Below are positions 42,289-52,906 of a stretch of DNA of 64,000 nt, one piece after another. The position numbers were made by a program, and so were the translations under genes. The DNA lies in contig JACZJC010000063.1 of assembly GCA_014860745.1 (NCBI GenBank), forward strand, positions 1 through 64,000. The letters run 5' to 3'. Within the stretch, counting starts at the first letter, position 1; every line of letters begins with the position of its first letter. Under the pieces are notes generated by a model. That model did no database searches. It was not told the DNA's origin and was given only the letters and a program-made list of their open reading frames with translations. Source of the DNA: Anaerolineales bacterium. GTDB lineage: Bacteria; Chloroflexota; Anaerolineae; Anaerolineales; Villigracilaceae.

Positions 42289-43541
42289 GTTTTACACAAG
42301 CCATTCTTGAAGCCCTTGAAAGCTTGAATGGAAACAAGATGCGTTCGGGTCTCACTGTGCTGGGCATCGTTATTGGTGTGGCAGCGGTCATCGCCATGCT
42401 GGCTGTGGGGAATGGGGCGCAGGCTTCCATAACCGGTTCCATTTCCAGCATAGGCACAAATCTTTTGTTCGTATTTAGCGGCAGCCCGGAAGGTCCCCCT
42501 GGCGGACCCGGCAGCGGCAGGAGCGGCAACAATGATCGCCCATTAACACTGGCGGATGCTGAGGCCATTGCTGACCCCTTCGCCGCGCCATCTGTGGAAT
42601 TGGTTGCGCCTGCCATTCAAGGCAACGGCACGTTGACATTTGCCGGTGAAAATTCCACAACCACTATATCAGGCGTCACTCCCGAATATGCCGCAGTCCG
42701 CAACATGGAACTGGCCGAAGGCGAATTCATCAATGATGAACATAACTTCGGACGAATGTCTGTTGTGGTGCTGGGGCCTGAAACTGCTGAAGCGATCTTT
42801 GGCCATGTGGATGGGGTGGTGGGCGAAACGATCCGTATTGAAGGCCAGCCGTTCCGAGTGATCGGGGTATTGGTTGCAAAAGGCGGCGGCGCTTTCGGCA
42901 GTGAAGATAATGCCGCATATATTCCTTTCACAACGGCACAGGCGCGCCTCATCAAACGCGGTTCGCGGGACGAAGTGGATGTGATCTTCGTGCAAGCCGC
43001 GTCTGCTGAATCAGTTCCACAGGCATCAGATGAAATCTCGAACATCATCCGCCAACGCCACCGCACTCCCATTGGCGTGGACGATTTCACGGTATTTACC
43101 CAGCAGGATTTCCTTTCCACATTTGAAACCATCACAGGCGTGCTCACTATCTTCCTGGGCGGCATCGCAGGAATTTCCCTGCTCGTCGGCGGCATCGGCA
43201 TCATGAACATCATGCTGGTTTCCGTCACCGAACGCACGCGCGAGATCGGTTTGCGAAAAGCCCTGGGCGCACGCAAGCGCGATATCCTCCTTCAATTTCT
43301 CACTGAATCCTCGCTGCTGAGTTTAATCGGCGGCATCATCGGCATTATGTTCGGTTGGTTGATTGCCTTCGTTGTGGGCAAGGTGGCTACTGCAACAGGA
43401 AATAATTTCACGCCGATCGTCGGTACAGATGCGATCATTCTCTCCACAAGTTTCTCCGCCATCATTGGTCTGTTTTTTGGAATTTACCCCGCCAGCCGCG
43501 CGGCAAACCTGGAGCCTGTGGAAGCTCTTCGATACGAGTAA
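42285..43541 (+). CDS. MacB-type ABC permease (FtsX domain)
   Basis: The 418-residue protein has the MacB layout: one N-terminal helix ([20 protein letters not shown]), a large extracytoplasmic domain (about 55-280), and three C-terminal helices with the FtsX signature [19 protein letters not shown]. The outer domain includes a Gly/Pro-rich loop ([12 protein letters not shown]). [13 protein letters not shown] precedes the coupling helix. It overlaps the ATPase by four bases and ends two bases before the SH3 lipoprotein gene. Confidence 0.94.
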   Translation: MSFTQAILEALESLNGNKMRSGLTVLGIVIGVAAVIAMLAVGNGAQASITGSISSIGTNLLFVFSGSPEGPPGGPGSGRSGNNDRPLTLADAEAIADPFAAPSVELVAPAIQGNGTLTFAGENSTTTISGVTPEYAAVRNMELAEGEFINDEHNFGRMSVVVLGPETAEAIFGHVDGVVGETIRIEGQPFRVIGVLVAKGGGAFGSEDNAAYIPFTTAQARLIKRGSRDEVDVIFVQAASAESVPQASDEISNIIRQRHRTPIGVDDFTVFTQQDFLSTFETITGVLTIFLGGIAGISLLVGGIGIMNIMLVSVTERTREIGLRKALGARKRDILLQFLTESSLLSLIGGIIGIMFGWLIAFVVGKVATATGNNFTPIVGTDAIILSTSFSAIIGLFFGIYPASRAANLEPVEALRYE

Positions 43542-43543
43542 TC

Positions 43544-44257
43544 ATGCCCGCATTTAGAAAGTTAACCTCCATCCTGCTGATCGCTTTATTTTTGCAAGGA
43601 TGTCTATTTAGGCCGCGCGCTGCAGAACGTGGACAGGAGACAATTAATTCTGTTCTGTCAACAGCGACCGCTACTCCCCTGGTAACTATTGTCCGAACCC
43701 CCACGCCTCTTTCTCCGCCGGTAGCTGCTCCTGCCGCCACGGATATTTCGCCCACCCCTTTGCCTTCCGTCACCATCATCGCGGCAAGCGGAAATATCTA
43801 CATCCGCCGCGGACCGGGCATGGAGTACAACCCGATTGGTGTCTTACACAAAGGCGCCAGCGCCCAGATTATCGCGCAGGATGTCCTTTCTGACTGGGTG
43901 CAGATTCAGGTTCCAGAAACGGATTTGACCGGCTGGGTTTCCATTCAAACCATGTTTTCCAGAATCGATGGTGACCTGAGTCAGTTGCCCAATTTCACCT
44001 TTACCGAATGGCCCGAGCCTGCCTATATCAAGAATTGCACCGAGCACGACATGATGATCGCGCCCGGTGAAATCTACCTGCCATCGTTGTATACGAATGC
44101 CCAGTACCTGAATGAAATTCAGGTCAACCCCGGCACCTACATTGCCTATGATTTATTCATTCCCGGCGAACCCGAAGCCCAGGAATTTGAGATCCGCGAA
44201 GGCACACAGGCTTACATCACTTTTAACGGCCTGGGCGTGGAACACAAGTGCCCGTAG
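43544..44257 (+). CDS. SH3-domain lipoprotein of the MacAB operon
   Basis: The 237-residue protein has a lipobox LQGC near residue 22, a Thr/Pro linker (about 30-75) and a bacterial SH3 domain (about 75-140, SGNIYIRRGPGMEYNPIGVL then WVQIQVPETDLTGWVSIQ) that may bind peptidoglycan or proteins. A C-terminal domain of about 90 residues begins PAYIKNCTEHDMMIAPGEIY and is unfamiliar. The gene is two bases after the permease stop, so it is in the efflux operon, perhaps as its cell-surface or wall contact. Confidence 0.8.
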   Translation: MPAFRKLTSILLIALFLQGCLFRPRAAERGQETINSVLSTATATPLVTIVRTPTPLSPPVAAPAATDISPTPLPSVTIIAASGNIYIRRGPGMEYNPIGVLHKGASAQIIAQDVLSDWVQIQVPETDLTGWVSIQTMFSRIDGDLSQLPNFTFTEWPEPAYIKNCTEHDMMIAPGEIYLPSLYTNAQYLNEIQVNPGTYIAYDLFIPGEPEAQEFEIREGTQAYITFNGLGVEHKCP

Positions 44258-44442
44258 TGTGCAATCCATTCGAGAGAGGGATGCAAAGAAGGCACTGTTA
44301 CGATACAATCCGTCCGCTGGACGCTGATTGCCCAAGCAAAGAGAATGCCGGAGAATACAGAAGCAGGCATCCGCTGGGCGGGAGGCGTTTTGTTGCGTCG
44401 CATCCGCGGCGGTAGTTAATTCCATAATCCCTGGAGGTATTC

Positions 44443-45939
44443 ATGTCCGAAAAGTTGAATCAACTTAAGCAGATCCTTGGCGAAATTTCCGATTTGAACC
44501 ATGCAGCAAGCGTGCTGGGCTGGGACGAGCAGGTAAACATGCCGCCCGGCGGAAGCGAGGCGCGCGGCCAACAGCTTGCGACCCTCGGCAAGATTGTTCA
44601 AGAAAAATTCACTTCGAATGAAGTTGGCATGCTGCTGGAGGATCTAAAAAAAGAATACTCCGACCCGCAGACGGATGACGGCGCAATGATCCGGGTTGCA
44701 TCTCGTGATTATGAAAAAGCCAAACTTGTACCGCCGTCTTTTGTTGCGGAGCAGGCCATTGTTGCATCGAAGGCGTTCGAGGCATGGGTTGAAGCAAAAT
44801 CGAAATCGGATTTTTCCATCTTCAAGCCGCATCTTGAAAAAGTTGTGGAATTGGTCAAAAAATATATTTCCTTCTTTCCATCCGCCGACCATCCCTATGA
44901 TATTTTGCTGGATGATTTCGAACCCGGCATGAAGACCGCCGAAGTGCGCGAGATCTTTGGAAACCTGCGTCCCAAACAGGTGGAATTGATCAAGGCGATC
45001 GCGTCAGCAAAACAGGTGAAGGCTGACTTCCTGCATAAAAAATATAACGAAAAGAAAATGTGGGATTTCAGCGAAAAGATCATTTCCAAATTCGGCTATG
45101 ACTTCAGCCGCGGCAGGCAGGATAAAGCCCCGCACCCGTTTGAAACATCGTTCAGCGTGAATGACGTCCGCATTACGAATCGTTTCGAGGAAGCCAGCCC
45201 GATTGCGACAATTTTCAGCGCCATGCACGAGTCGGGACATGCCATGTATGAACAGGGTATCAACCCCGCCTACGAACGCACTCCTCTTGCGAACGGCACA
45301 TCGCTGGCGGTGCACGAGTCGCAGTCCCGCATGTGGGAAAATCTTGTCGGACGTTCCCTTCCTTTCTGTGAGCATTTCTTCCCCGAATTGAAGAAGGCCT
45401 TCCCGTCGCAATTGGACGGCGTGACAGCCAAATCTTTTTACAAGGGCATCAACAAGGTTGAACCTTCCCTGATCCGCGTGAACGCCGATGAAGCAACCTA
45501 CAACCTGCACATTATGCTCCGCCTCGAGATCGAGATCGGCCTGGTGGACGGAAGCATCGTGGTCAAGGACCTTCCTGAAATTTGGAATGCAAAGATGAAG
45601 GATTATCTTGGCATTGTCCCGCCGAATGATGCGAAGGGCGTTTTGCAGGATGTACATTGGTCGGGCGGGATGATCGGCTACTTCTCTACCTATGCGCTGG
45701 GCAATATTGTGTCCGCCCAGTTATGGGAGGCCATCAACAAAGACATCCACGACCTTGAGGAGCAGATCCGCAAAGGCGAGTTTGACCAACTGCTCGGCTG
45801 GTTGCGTGAAAAGATTCATGTCCACGGCCATAAATATGACCCCCAGGACCTTGTGCAAAAGGCCACTGGCTCGAGGATCGACTCCGCCGCTTACGTCCGC
45901 TATTTGACGAAAAAGTATAGCGGCATTTACGGGCTGTAA
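44443..45939 (+). CDS. M32 carboxypeptidase (Taq type)
   Basis: The 498-residue zinc enzyme removes C-terminal amino acids. It has the zinc site FSAMHESGHAMYEQG (HExxH) near residue 265 and the third ligand in VHESQSRMWENLVGRS; HFFPELKKAFP follows. NLHIMLRLEIEIGLVDGSI and DVHWSGGMIGYFSTYALGN are also conserved in the family. GGAGG stands five bases before ATG 44443. The preceding spacer of 185 bases shows no gene. It ends with a terminator at 45958 and is monocistronic. Confidence 0.95.
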   Translation: MSEKLNQLKQILGEISDLNHAASVLGWDEQVNMPPGGSEARGQQLATLGKIVQEKFTSNEVGMLLEDLKKEYSDPQTDDGAMIRVASRDYEKAKLVPPSFVAEQAIVASKAFEAWVEAKSKSDFSIFKPHLEKVVELVKKYISFFPSADHPYDILLDDFEPGMKTAEVREIFGNLRPKQVELIKAIASAKQVKADFLHKKYNEKKMWDFSEKIISKFGYDFSRGRQDKAPHPFETSFSVNDVRITNRFEEASPIATIFSAMHESGHAMYEQGINPAYERTPLANGTSLAVHESQSRMWENLVGRSLPFCEHFFPELKKAFPSQLDGVTAKSFYKGINKVEPSLIRVNADEATYNLHIMLRLEIEIGLVDGSIVVKDLPEIWNAKMKDYLGIVPPNDAKGVLQDVHWSGGMIGYFSTYALGNIVSAQLWEAINKDIHDLEEQIRKGEFDQLLGWLREKIHVHGHKYDPQDLVQKATGSRIDSAAYVRYLTKKYSGIYGL

Positions 45940-45957
45940 TTTTGGATGTAACAATAA

Positions 45958-45989
45958 AGACGCCCTGAAGAACAGGGCGTCTCTTTATT
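45958..45989 (+). terminator. Intrinsic terminator of the carboxypeptidase gene
   Basis: AGACGCCCTG (45958-45967) and CAGGGCGTCT (45973-45982) form a perfect 10-bp stem followed by CTTTATT. The next gene's ATG is only eleven bases after the stem. Confidence 0.85.
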
Positions 45990-45992
45990 CCT

Positions 45993-46922
45993 ATGAAAAA
46001 TAAAATTCTGGTTCTCGCCGCTCTTCTTGGACTTTTATCTGCCTGCTCGCAAAGCATCGAGTCCTCGCCGACGCCTTTTCCTCCCGATCACCTCCCGACG
46101 GTGGTTGCCCTCACTGGCCAGGCCGCCTTCGCCACAGCCGATGCGCTGACCCAAAGTGTTACTCCCACTATAGTTTCTACATCGACCGAACCGCCGATAC
46201 CATTAACTGAAATTCCCAGCCCAACGCCAACTTTTGCGGCGGGTTTTACCGATTTTGCGCAAATCCGATTCCTGACACCCGGCCCAGCCTCCAGCCTGAT
46301 TTCCCCGATCAATTTGCAAATGGAGCTTGTCTCCGGCGAAAGCGAAGTTGTCCAGGTGGACTTGCTTGGTGAGGACGGCCGCGTCCTTTACCGTGACCTT
46401 GAAAAGGTTACCAGAAATGTAAAAGGTATCTTCCGCAGGTTTGACCTGAAGTTCGAGATTCGCGCCGTCTCCGAAGCGGGTTACATCCGCGTCAGCAGCA
46501 AGGATGATTTCGGTCGTTTACAGGCGCTGAATACGATGCCTGTCCTTTTATACTCTGTCGGTTCGGCTCAAATTAATCCGCCTGGCAATATGATCTACGA
46601 AAGGGTGATGGTGGAGGGGTTGAAGGAAAAGGCAGATTTTTACGCGGGCGAAGTTAATCTCAAAGGCCGAATCTGGCCTTTCAATGACCAGCCCATGATC
46701 GTGGAATTGGTTCTGCCCAATGGCTCTCCGATCTCCACCCGCATTTTGGATTTCAACGGAATCGACACTCAACCCTTCGAGACTTCCCTTCCATACAAGG
46801 TGACCGAGCCTGCCATGGCCCGCTTGACCTTCCGCCAAGACAACCCCCTTCTGAGCGTAACCGATTCAGAGCTTCAAAAGTACATTTACGTCTACAGCAT
46901 CGAAATCATGCTAAACCCATAA
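45993..46922 (+). CDS. Lipoprotein of unknown function
   Basis: The 309-residue protein has a signal with lipobox LSAC (Cys about residue 17), a Thr/Pro-rich linker (about 25-80) and a C-terminal beta-rich region with two repeated-looking units (VQVDLLGEDGRVLYRDLEKV and MIVELVLPNGSPISTRILDF) that may be immunoglobulin-like domains. No family recognised. It starts right after the carboxypeptidase terminator without a clear Shine-Dalgarno, so a promoter must lie inside or overlapping the hairpin, or translation depends on read-through. Its end lies six bases before the tRNA promoter. Confidence 0.75.
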   Translation: MKNKILVLAALLGLLSACSQSIESSPTPFPPDHLPTVVALTGQAAFATADALTQSVTPTIVSTSTEPPIPLTEIPSPTPTFAAGFTDFAQIRFLTPGPASSLISPINLQMELVSGESEVVQVDLLGEDGRVLYRDLEKVTRNVKGIFRRFDLKFEIRAVSEAGYIRVSSKDDFGRLQALNTMPVLLYSVGSAQINPPGNMIYERVMVEGLKEKADFYAGEVNLKGRIWPFNDQPMIVELVLPNGSPISTRILDFNGIDTQPFETSLPYKVTEPAMARLTFRQDNPLLSVTDSELQKYIYVYSIEIMLNP

Positions 46923-46927
46923 TCGCC

Positions 46928-46955
46928 TTGCCAAAAAAAATCTCAATGGTATAAT
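46928..46955 (+). promoter_or_regulatory. Sigma-70 promoter of the tRNA-Pro gene
   Basis: TTGCCA (46928-46933) and a perfect TATAAT (46950-46955) are 16 bases apart. Transcription would begin about seven bases before the mature tRNA. Confidence 0.85.
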
Positions 46956-46968
46956 TCGCAGGCTGTTA

Positions 46969-47042
46969 CGGGGTGTGGCTCAGACCGGTAGAGCGCACGG
47001 TTCGGGTCCGTGAGGTCGAGAGTTCAAATCTCTCCACCCCGA
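46969..47042 (+). tRNA. tRNA-Pro (anticodon CGG)
   Basis: The 74-base cloverleaf folds fully: acceptor CGGGGTG/CACCCCG, D-stem GCTC/GAGC, anticodon stem CACGG/CCGTG with loop TTCGGGT (anticodon CGG, codon CCG), and T-stem GAGAG/CTCTC with loop TTCAAAT. The C1-G72 pair and discriminator A are normal for bacterial tRNA-Pro. CCA is not encoded. It has its own promoter and terminator and no sign of an integrated element at its 3' end. Confidence 0.97.
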
Positions 47043-47057
47043 CAGAACAAGCAAGTG

Positions 47058-47087
47058 AGACTCCCAACCCGAGGGAGTCTTTTTTTT
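47058..47087 (+). terminator. Intrinsic terminator of the tRNA gene
   Basis: AGACTCCC (47058-47065) and GGGAGTCT (47073-47080) pair, followed by eight T. The T run overlaps the end of the convergent phosphatase gene. Confidence 0.9.
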
Positions 47088-48264
47088 ATTTTTTTCTTTT
47101 TAATGAGAGCAGGGTGATGTCGTCGAATTGTTCCGCTTCACCAATGAATTGACCCAGGCTTGCCTCGATTTTATTTGTTAGATCAGAAGGGTTTTCGCAT
47201 TGGGGGAACAAATCTACAAGGCGCTGCCTGCCAAAGGTATCCCTGTGGACGTTCAGCGTGTCTGGGATGCCGTCCGTAAATGCGATCAGCAGGTCATCAT
47301 CGGCCAGGTTAAACTCATAGGCGGTATATTGCGTGTTCGGGATGACGCCGATGGCCGGGCCGCTCTTCGTCAACTCAGCGCGGATTTTGCCCCCCCTGTC
47401 CACAATTAAAGCAGGTTCATTCCCGCCATTGATATAAGTGAGTTTTCCACTTTTAAGGTCGAGGATGCCGATGAAGATCGTTGCAAACATGCAGGCGGCC
47501 TCATGCGTATCGGCGACATAATTATTGGTGAGGGAAACAACATGCTGGAGGCGCTTTGCAGGAGTGAAGGACTGAAGAATTTGCCCAGGGGAGAATTGAT
47601 CTGTGGTGGAGGCCGCATGGATCAGGCTGCGGAAAAGGGTCATGAACAAGGCTGCGCCAATCCCTTTTCCGCACACATCCGCCACAAGGAAGGTGAACGA
47701 ACCGTCTGGAAGGAGGAAGGCATCGTAAAAATCGCCCGCCACTTCCTTCGCCGCTTTGAAGTAATAGGAAACATCCCAACCTTCGAGTTCTGGCAGCCGG
47801 GCGGGCAGAAATTCCCGTTGAATTTCGCGGGCAATATTCAATTCGTGTTCGAGGCTTTTAAGATAAAGTCCCTGCAAATCGTGTAAGCGCTTCTTTTCGA
47901 GGCTGGATTGAATCCGCGCCTTCAACAGCGCCGGCTCGAAAGGTTTGGGAAGGTAATCTTCCGCACCGAGTTGAATCCCCTTCACCACCATTGCCAGGTC
48001 GTTGTTCGCAGAGATGACGATGATGGGAATATCCCTCAAATCGGGGTTTGCCTTTACATTTTGGAGCAAGGTCAATCCATCCATGATGGGCATCATAATA
48101 TCCAGCAATACCAGGTCGGGTGATTGGCTGATTATTTGGTCAAGCGCATCCTGCCCGTTTACTGCGGAAATGGTTTCATATTTGAGATAGGCAAGTTCCT
48201 GCTCGAGGTAATCCACATTGAAGGGTTCGTCGTCGACGATCAGGATTTTGGGCGTTTTGTTCAT
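47086..48264 (-). CDS. Response regulator with PP2C/SpoIIE-type phosphatase
   Basis: The 392 residues join a receiver domain (1-120, phospho-Asp in LVLLDIMMP, IVDDE acid pocket and the Lys in YLPKPFEP) through a helical linker to a PP2C SpoIIE domain (about 165-390). The latter has GDFYDAFLLPDGSFTFLVAD, VCGKGIGAALFMTLFRSLIH and DDLLIAFTDGIPDT, the metal-binding acidic residues of RsbU-type phosphatases. Such proteins dephosphorylate an anti-sigma antagonist in a partner switch. A STAS antagonist gene occurs at 58910, and a giant histidine kinase lies beside it on the same strand, making it the likely input. GGAG precedes the start. Confidence 0.93.
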   Translation of the reverse strand: MNKTPKILIVDDEPFNVDYLEQELAYLKYETISAVNGQDALDQIISQSPDLVLLDIMMPIMDGLTLLQNVKANPDLRDIPIIVISANNDLAMVVKGIQLGAEDYLPKPFEPALLKARIQSSLEKKRLHDLQGLYLKSLEHELNIAREIQREFLPARLPELEGWDVSYYFKAAKEVAGDFYDAFLLPDGSFTFLVADVCGKGIGAALFMTLFRSLIHAASTTDQFSPGQILQSFTPAKRLQHVVSLTNNYVADTHEAACMFATIFIGILDLKSGKLTYINGGNEPALIVDRGGKIRAELTKSGPAIGVIPNTQYTAYEFNLADDDLLIAFTDGIPDTLNVHRDTFGRQRLVDLFPQCENPSDLTNKIEASLGQFIGEAEQFDDITLLSLKRKK

Positions 48265-48484
48265 GATGCTCCAGAATGTGATTTAAAAGAGCGTTTCTTA
48301 AGTCCTTATCGCCTTCTTTTAGTACACGGATTTCACGGAACATACGGAAAAGAGCAGCTTTTTAATGGGTTTTTCCGTGAACTTCAGTGTAATCCGTGTT
48401 GTCCGTGTCCCAAAAAAAGAGTTAAGAAACACTCACTAACAATAATATGAATAAAGCGGTTTCAAAAAATGAATGGTTTTTCGA
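48265..48484. repeat. Spacer with compound inverted repeat of 'ccgtg' words
   Basis: Between the phosphatase and receiver genes, ACACGGATT and TTCACGGAA (48324-48340) face TTCCGTGAA and AATCCGTGT (48373-48399) in mirrored order, with further CCGTGT copies to 48409. The words match a kind of dispersed intergenic repeat made from a short unit repeated with small changes. No gene seen. Confidence 0.6.
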
Positions 48485-48838
48485 TCATGCCAGAAATTCT
48501 TTGATTTTGTTCAGCAGCAGCTCGTCGTCGATCGGTTTTGTCAGGTAATCGTTGCAGCCAACTTCCATTGCCTTCTTTAAGTGGAAGTCCATTGCATGAG
48601 CAGAGAGCCCAATGATGGGGATGGTTTTGTTAGTTTCGCGAATCCTGCGGGTGGCTTCAAATCCATCCATGACGGGTAAAGAAATGTCCATCAGAATAAG
48701 GTCGGGGTTATTTTGCAGGGCCATTTTCACGGCTTGTTCTCCATCATGGGCAACGATCAATCTATAATGCTTTTCAAGCAGTTGGGTGATCAAGTCGATG
48801 TTCAGTTCGGTATCTTCCACGACCAGGATCGTTTTCAT
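48485..48838 (-). CDS. Stand-alone response-regulator receiver
   Basis: The 117-residue protein is one CheY-like receiver: acid pocket in VVEDTELN, phospho-Asp in LILMDISLP, Thr/Ser in IIGLSAHAM and Lys in YLTKPIDD. It has no output domain, so it works by protein contact, as in phosphorelays. It sits 39 bases downstream of the multi-GAF histidine kinase gene on the same strand and is its natural partner. GGAGAG stands before the start. Confidence 0.95.
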   Translation of the reverse strand: MKTILVVEDTELNIDLITQLLEKHYRLIVAHDGEQAVKMALQNNPDLILMDISLPVMDGFEATRRIRETNKTIPIIGLSAHAMDFHLKKAMEVGCNDYLTKPIDDELLLNKIKEFLA

Positions 48839-48877
48839 CGAACTCTCCAGTGGGTTTTCACAGGAAAAACAGCCCGG

Positions 48878-51800
48878 TTAGCCGGTTGGGCTGTCAGTTA
48901 TTTCAGGGGTGGATTTTGCCTGTTGAGCAGAATCAGCTTTCGGGTCCAATGGCGAGGCGGGTTTTTCATTCGTATAGTGGATGGGAAGGATGAGGGTGAA
49001 GGTCGATCCTTTGGCAGGCGCACTGGCCGCCGTGAGACCCCCGCCTAGTAAATTTGCAAGATTGCGGCTGATGGCGAGCCCCAGGCCTGTTCCGCCATAT
49101 TGTCGCGTAGTGCTTGAATCGGCCTGCTGAAATTCCTCGAAGATGCGGCTGAGGGCCTCTTCGTTCATTCCGATGCCGGTGTCGATCACATTGACCATGA
49201 ATTCTGTGTGGGTGTGGCGGAGTTCAATGGTGATGCTGCCTTCATGTGTAAATTTGGCGGCATTGCTCAGGAGATTGAGGATGATCTGTTTGATCTTGTT
49301 CTGGTCGGAATAGACCACCTGCAATAAGGGATCGTTCTGTTTTTCGAACTTGATCCTTGGCTTTATCAGCGGTTGGGCAGTGGTGTAACACTGGTCGATG
49401 AGGGAGTTGATGCTGAATGTCGAAACGTGCACATCCATGTGTCCTGCTTCAATTTTGGCGATATCAAGCACCGTATTGATCAGCCCGAGTAGATGTTCTG
49501 CACTTGTCATAACTTTGTCGAGATTCTCTATTTGTTTTTCTGGCAGCAAATCTTCGGCATTTCTGCGGACGATGCGGGTAAAGCCGATAATGGCATTCAG
49601 CGGCGTGCGCAGTTCGTGACTCATGGTGGCAAGGAAGGCGGTCTTGGCCTGGTTGGCGTGTTCGGCTGCCACGCGGGCTTCCTGCACTTCGTTGAACAGG
49701 CGTGAATTTTCAATGGCAATGGCTGCCTGGCGGCCGAGGCCGACAAGGAAATCCAGATCTATTTGGGAGAATATGCCTTCCCCGCGGTCTTTGTAAACGG
49801 AAAGCGTACCGATGGTTCTATTGTTTGCAATAAGCGGGGCTACCATCATGGTTTCCGCGGTTTCTTCAAATTCAGGCGTGCCGGCTATATGAATGCTGCG
49901 CGGGTCAAGGTCTAAATTATCAATCACTTCTGCAATCCCCGATTGAGCAATGCTGCCGGTGATGCCCTCGCCGAGCGTCAAAATATCTGCAGAGTTCTCT
50001 CTGGCATATAAACCGAGAGCAAGGGCGGTGCGCAATGTTGTGCCGTCATTGTCCAGGAGGCGCAGGATGGTATCCCGGGCTTCGAAGAGCGTATGCACGT
50101 TTTCAACAACGCTCTTTGCCACCGTTTGCAGATCCAGCGTGGCGGATAGTTCGCGGCCAACGTTGGCAATGGTCGCCATCTGATTCGCGTTCTGCTGGGT
50201 TTTTGTATGTAATTGGGCGGTACGGATCGCCGCACCGGCATTGGCCGCAATGGTGTTGAGAAGGCGCATGGAATTTTCATCGAATATGCCTTCGTATTGG
50301 GTGCTTTGAACGCTGAGAACGCCGATCGTTTCCCGGCCAGCTTTGATCGGCACGCCCAGGTAGGATTTTGCGCGCCGCCCAATGCGGTTGACGCCTAGTG
50401 CGGAACTTTCCTGGTCCAGGTTTCTGTTGAAGAGCAGGGACTGGCCGTTTTGGATGATTCGACTCGTGAGCCCTTCGCCTAATTTCAGTGGTTTGAAAAC
50501 ATCCCCGTATTGATATGGGAATTCGATGACCCCGGCCTGAGGGTTTAATAAGGCCAGATATGCGATATCCGCATTAAAGATGCCCCGCGTCTGACTCCCG
50601 ATGAGCTGGATCGTGTTATCGAGTTCAGTTTCCGCCACGAGGGCCTGGGTGACGGTACTGATCGCGGCGAGTTCGGTGGCACGCTGCTCGGTCTCTTTCA
50701 GCAGGCGCTGGGTCTCATCGAAGAGGCGCGCATTCTGAATGGCCGTCCCCATATTCGATGCAATCGTATCCAGCAGACGAACGACCGAATCAGAATAAGC
50801 ATTCTGGTTGATAAAGTTCTGCATGGTGATGCCGCCGATCAATTCGCCGCCTGCCAGAATGGGAACCATGATCACAGCCTTGGGGAGGTCACTGCCAAAA
50901 GTCAGGTTCGACCCAAATTTCGCCCATGTCTCCTCGTTCACATTATTCATGACAAGCGATTTTCCCTGTTTGGCAAATCGCAGGCTAAAAGTGTTTAGTG
51001 GAGCGGGGTCTGGAAAGACGCGCTGGTCGTTTTTATACGCGTACAAGGTGGTGAGCAGGCTGGTCTCCCGGTCGTACAACCCGATGCCGATATTTTCGGT
51101 TTTGATCTCCGTGCGCAATTTATCGCCGACCAGGTCCAAAAGGGTCCGCAGATCGAGCTCCTGAGTCAACGCCTGACTGATGCCGTTGATAATCGCCAGT
51201 TCCTGAGCGCGTTGTTCGGTTTCCAGGAGCAGGCGCTGGGTCTCATTAAAGAGGCGCGCATTTTCGAGGGCGACCCCCATGTTTGCGGATAAAGTCTGCA
51301 GGAGGCGCAGGTTGTTTTCATTGAATGTGTATGGCTTGAAACTTTGAACGTCGATAACACCCATCACTATCTCGCCGACCATGATTGGCACTCCAAGATA
51401 TGACTGGATATCCTCGCTCTCGTCCGTGGCGGTGACATAGGCCTCCGCGCCAGCCTCGGCTATCTCCCTGGCCGTGTTGAGCAATAAAGACTGCCGTGAA
51501 AGAATGATCTTCGAGGTCAGTCCTCCTTCGCTCAATTCCCATGGCGGTTCGTTTTCGAAATAGTGTTCAAAGAAACTGTAGACGAGGGTGACGATGTTCG
51601 TCGACTGGTCGTACGTCAAGATATCGACAATTTCGGAATTGAAGACCTCACGCAGTTTGTCCCCGACATTGTAGGTGAGTGTCTTTGTATCAAGAGTACT
51701 TGTTAGCGCGTTACCGATCTCATTGAGGATGGCGAGTTCACCTGCGCGTTCTTCCGTGACCTTGAGCAGGCGCTGGGTCTCATCGAAGAGACGCGCGTTC

Positions 51801-52906
51801 TCGAGGGCAGTTCCCAACGAGGCGGCGATGGTGGCGAGAAGGCGCAGTTCGGATTCACCGTACGCGTTCTCGCGCTCGTAGTTCTCAACCTGAATGGTAC
51901 CCAGTGTCCGATCGCCGCTGATAATAGGCAGGGCAACGCCCGATTTGCTTTCGTCGGTTCCAGGAATGGTAGGTGCAATTGCATTTCCCTCCTCTGTGGT
52001 ATTCCAAATAACCGGTTTGCGGGCTGATTTCAACCTTTCAAAAATTCCACCCTGGGTGGGTTGCCGAGGTTCAATTTGAATCCGCTCCCCATGTTCATAG
52101 AAGTAAAGATAATGAACCAGATTGGTTTTTTCATCGAACCAGTTGATGGCGAGGTCAGGTGTGTTGAACAATTCGCGTAATTTATCGCCGACTAGGTCGA
52201 TAATGGCCTGGAAGCCCAACTCGGCGGCGAGTCCTTGCTGGATGGAATTGATGATCTGCAATTCGGAATTGCGCTGACGCGTCTCTTCGATGGCGCGGGC
52301 ACGCGTCAATGCGGTGGCGATGTGATTCGCGACGAATTCCAGTACGTGCACATCCTCGTCTGAATAATTGATCTCTTTTTCATAACTTTGAACAATAATT
52401 CCCCCAACAACCTGCTTCTCAGTCAGGAGAGGGACGAAGACAAAATCTTCAGAAGGTGTTCCGCTCATTCTTCCTTCGCGAATGGCCTCTTCATTTTGTT
52501 GGCGGTTCAAGTGAAGTGTACGGGGATGGAGAACGAGTTCGAGCGCCAGTGCTGAGAGGGGTCCAGGTGGCGGCGCGGTGTCACCGGCTTTGTCTGCATA
52601 ATACGGAAAGCTTCTGGTGTTGCTTGCCGCATCGTAAAGAGCGATCACAAAATTTTCCGCATACATCAATTTCCCCACGATCCTGTGCAGTTTGTTGTAG
52701 AAAGACGGCATATCCTTCATGGCGCTCGCCGCGTCGGCAATCTCAAATAACGCCTTTCGGATCTTGAGCTGGTGTTTCATATCCAGGGCGGGGCGTGGTG
52801 AATTGTTCCTGGTCGTCTTTGAGCCTCCGGCTTTGCCGGGTTGTCTAATCTTTTTCCCCGCAGGCTTTTTGATACCTTTAAATACGGACGATGACTTTCC
52901 TGCCAT
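48878..52906 (-). CDS. Giant multi-GAF hybrid-less histidine kinase
   Basis: The 1,342-residue protein has no membrane segment. After a basic, Gly/Lys-rich start (1-40) come about six GAF domains (roughly 50-1080), separated by recurring linkers [23 protein letters not shown] that form a repeated coiled coil. The kinase core follows: His[22 protein letters not shown] with phospho-His, then N-box [14 protein letters not shown]1 [13 protein letters not shown] and G2 [19 protein letters not shown]. The length and number of GAF units are at the high end for the family. It probably senses small ligands or redox state in the cytoplasm and passes phosphate to the receiver next to it, and perhaps to the PP2C response regulator. 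Confidence 0.93.
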   Translation of the reverse strand: MAGKSSSVFKGIKKPAGKKIRQPGKAGGSKTTRNNSPRPALDMKHQLKIRKALFEIADAASAMKDMPSFYNKLHRIVGKLMYAENFVIALYDAASNTRSFPYYADKAGDTAPPPGPLSALALELVLHPRTLHLNRQQNEEAIREGRMSGTPSEDFVFVPLLTEKQVVGGIIVQSYEKEINYSDEDVHVLEFVANHIATALTRARAIEETRQRNSELQIINSIQQGLAAELGFQAIIDLVGDKLRELFNTPDLAINWFDEKTNLVHYLYFYEHGERIQIEPRQPTQGGIFERLKSARKPVIWNTTEEGNAIAPTIPGTDESKSGVALPIISGDRTLGTIQVENYERENAYGESELRLLATIAASLGTALENARLFDETQRLLKVTEERAGELAILNEIGNALTSTLDTKTLTYNVGDKLREVFNSEIVDILTYDQSTNIVTLVYSFFEHYFENEPPWELSEGGLTSKIILSRQSLLLNTAREIAEAGAEAYVTATDESEDIQSYLGVPIMVGEIVMGVIDVQSFKPYTFNENNLRLLQTLSANMGVALENARLFNETQRLLLETEQRAQELAIINGISQALTQELDLRTLLDLVGDKLRTEIKTENIGIGLYDRETSLLTTLYAYKNDQRVFPDPAPLNTFSLRFAKQGKSLVMNNVNEETWAKFGSNLTFGSDLPKAVIMVPILAGGELIGGITMQNFINQNAYSDSVVRLLDTIASNMGTAIQNARLFDETQRLLKETEQRATELAAISTVTQALVAETELDNTIQLIGSQTRGIFNADIAYLALLNPQAGVIEFPYQYGDVFKPLKLGEGLTSRIIQNGQSLLFNRNLDQESSALGVNRIGRRAKSYLGVPIKAGRETIGVLSVQSTQYEGIFDENSMRLLNTIAANAGAAIRTAQLHTKTQQNANQMATIANVGRELSATLDLQTVAKSVVENVHTLFEARDTILRLLDNDGTTLRTALALGLYARENSADILTLGEGITGSIAQSGIAEVIDNLDLDPRSIHIAGTPEFEETAETMMVAPLIANNRTIGTLSVYKDRGEGIFSQIDLDFLVGLGRQAAIAIENSRLFNEVQEARVAAEHANQAKTAFLATMSHELRTPLNAIIGFTRIVRRNAEDLLPEKQIENLDKVMTSAEHLLGLINTVLDIAKIEAGHMDVHVSTFSINSLIDQCYTTAQPLIKPRIKFEKQNDPLLQVVYSDQNKIKQIILNLLSNAAKFTHEGSITIELRHTHTEFMVNVIDTGIGMNEEALSRIFEEFQQADSSTTRQYGGTGLGLAISRNLANLLGGGLTAASAPAKGSTFTLILPIHYTNEKPASPLDPKADSAQQAKSTPEITDSPTG

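Noticed and set aside
46969-47087. tRNA-Pro as an integration site for a genomic island
   Set aside because: No integrase and no duplicated tRNA 3' end are seen; it is followed by its own terminator and ordinary genes.
48265-48484. Possible CRISPR repeats
   Set aside because: The words are short, mirrored and irregularly spaced, with no constant repeat-spacer unit, and no cas genes occur anywhere in the window.
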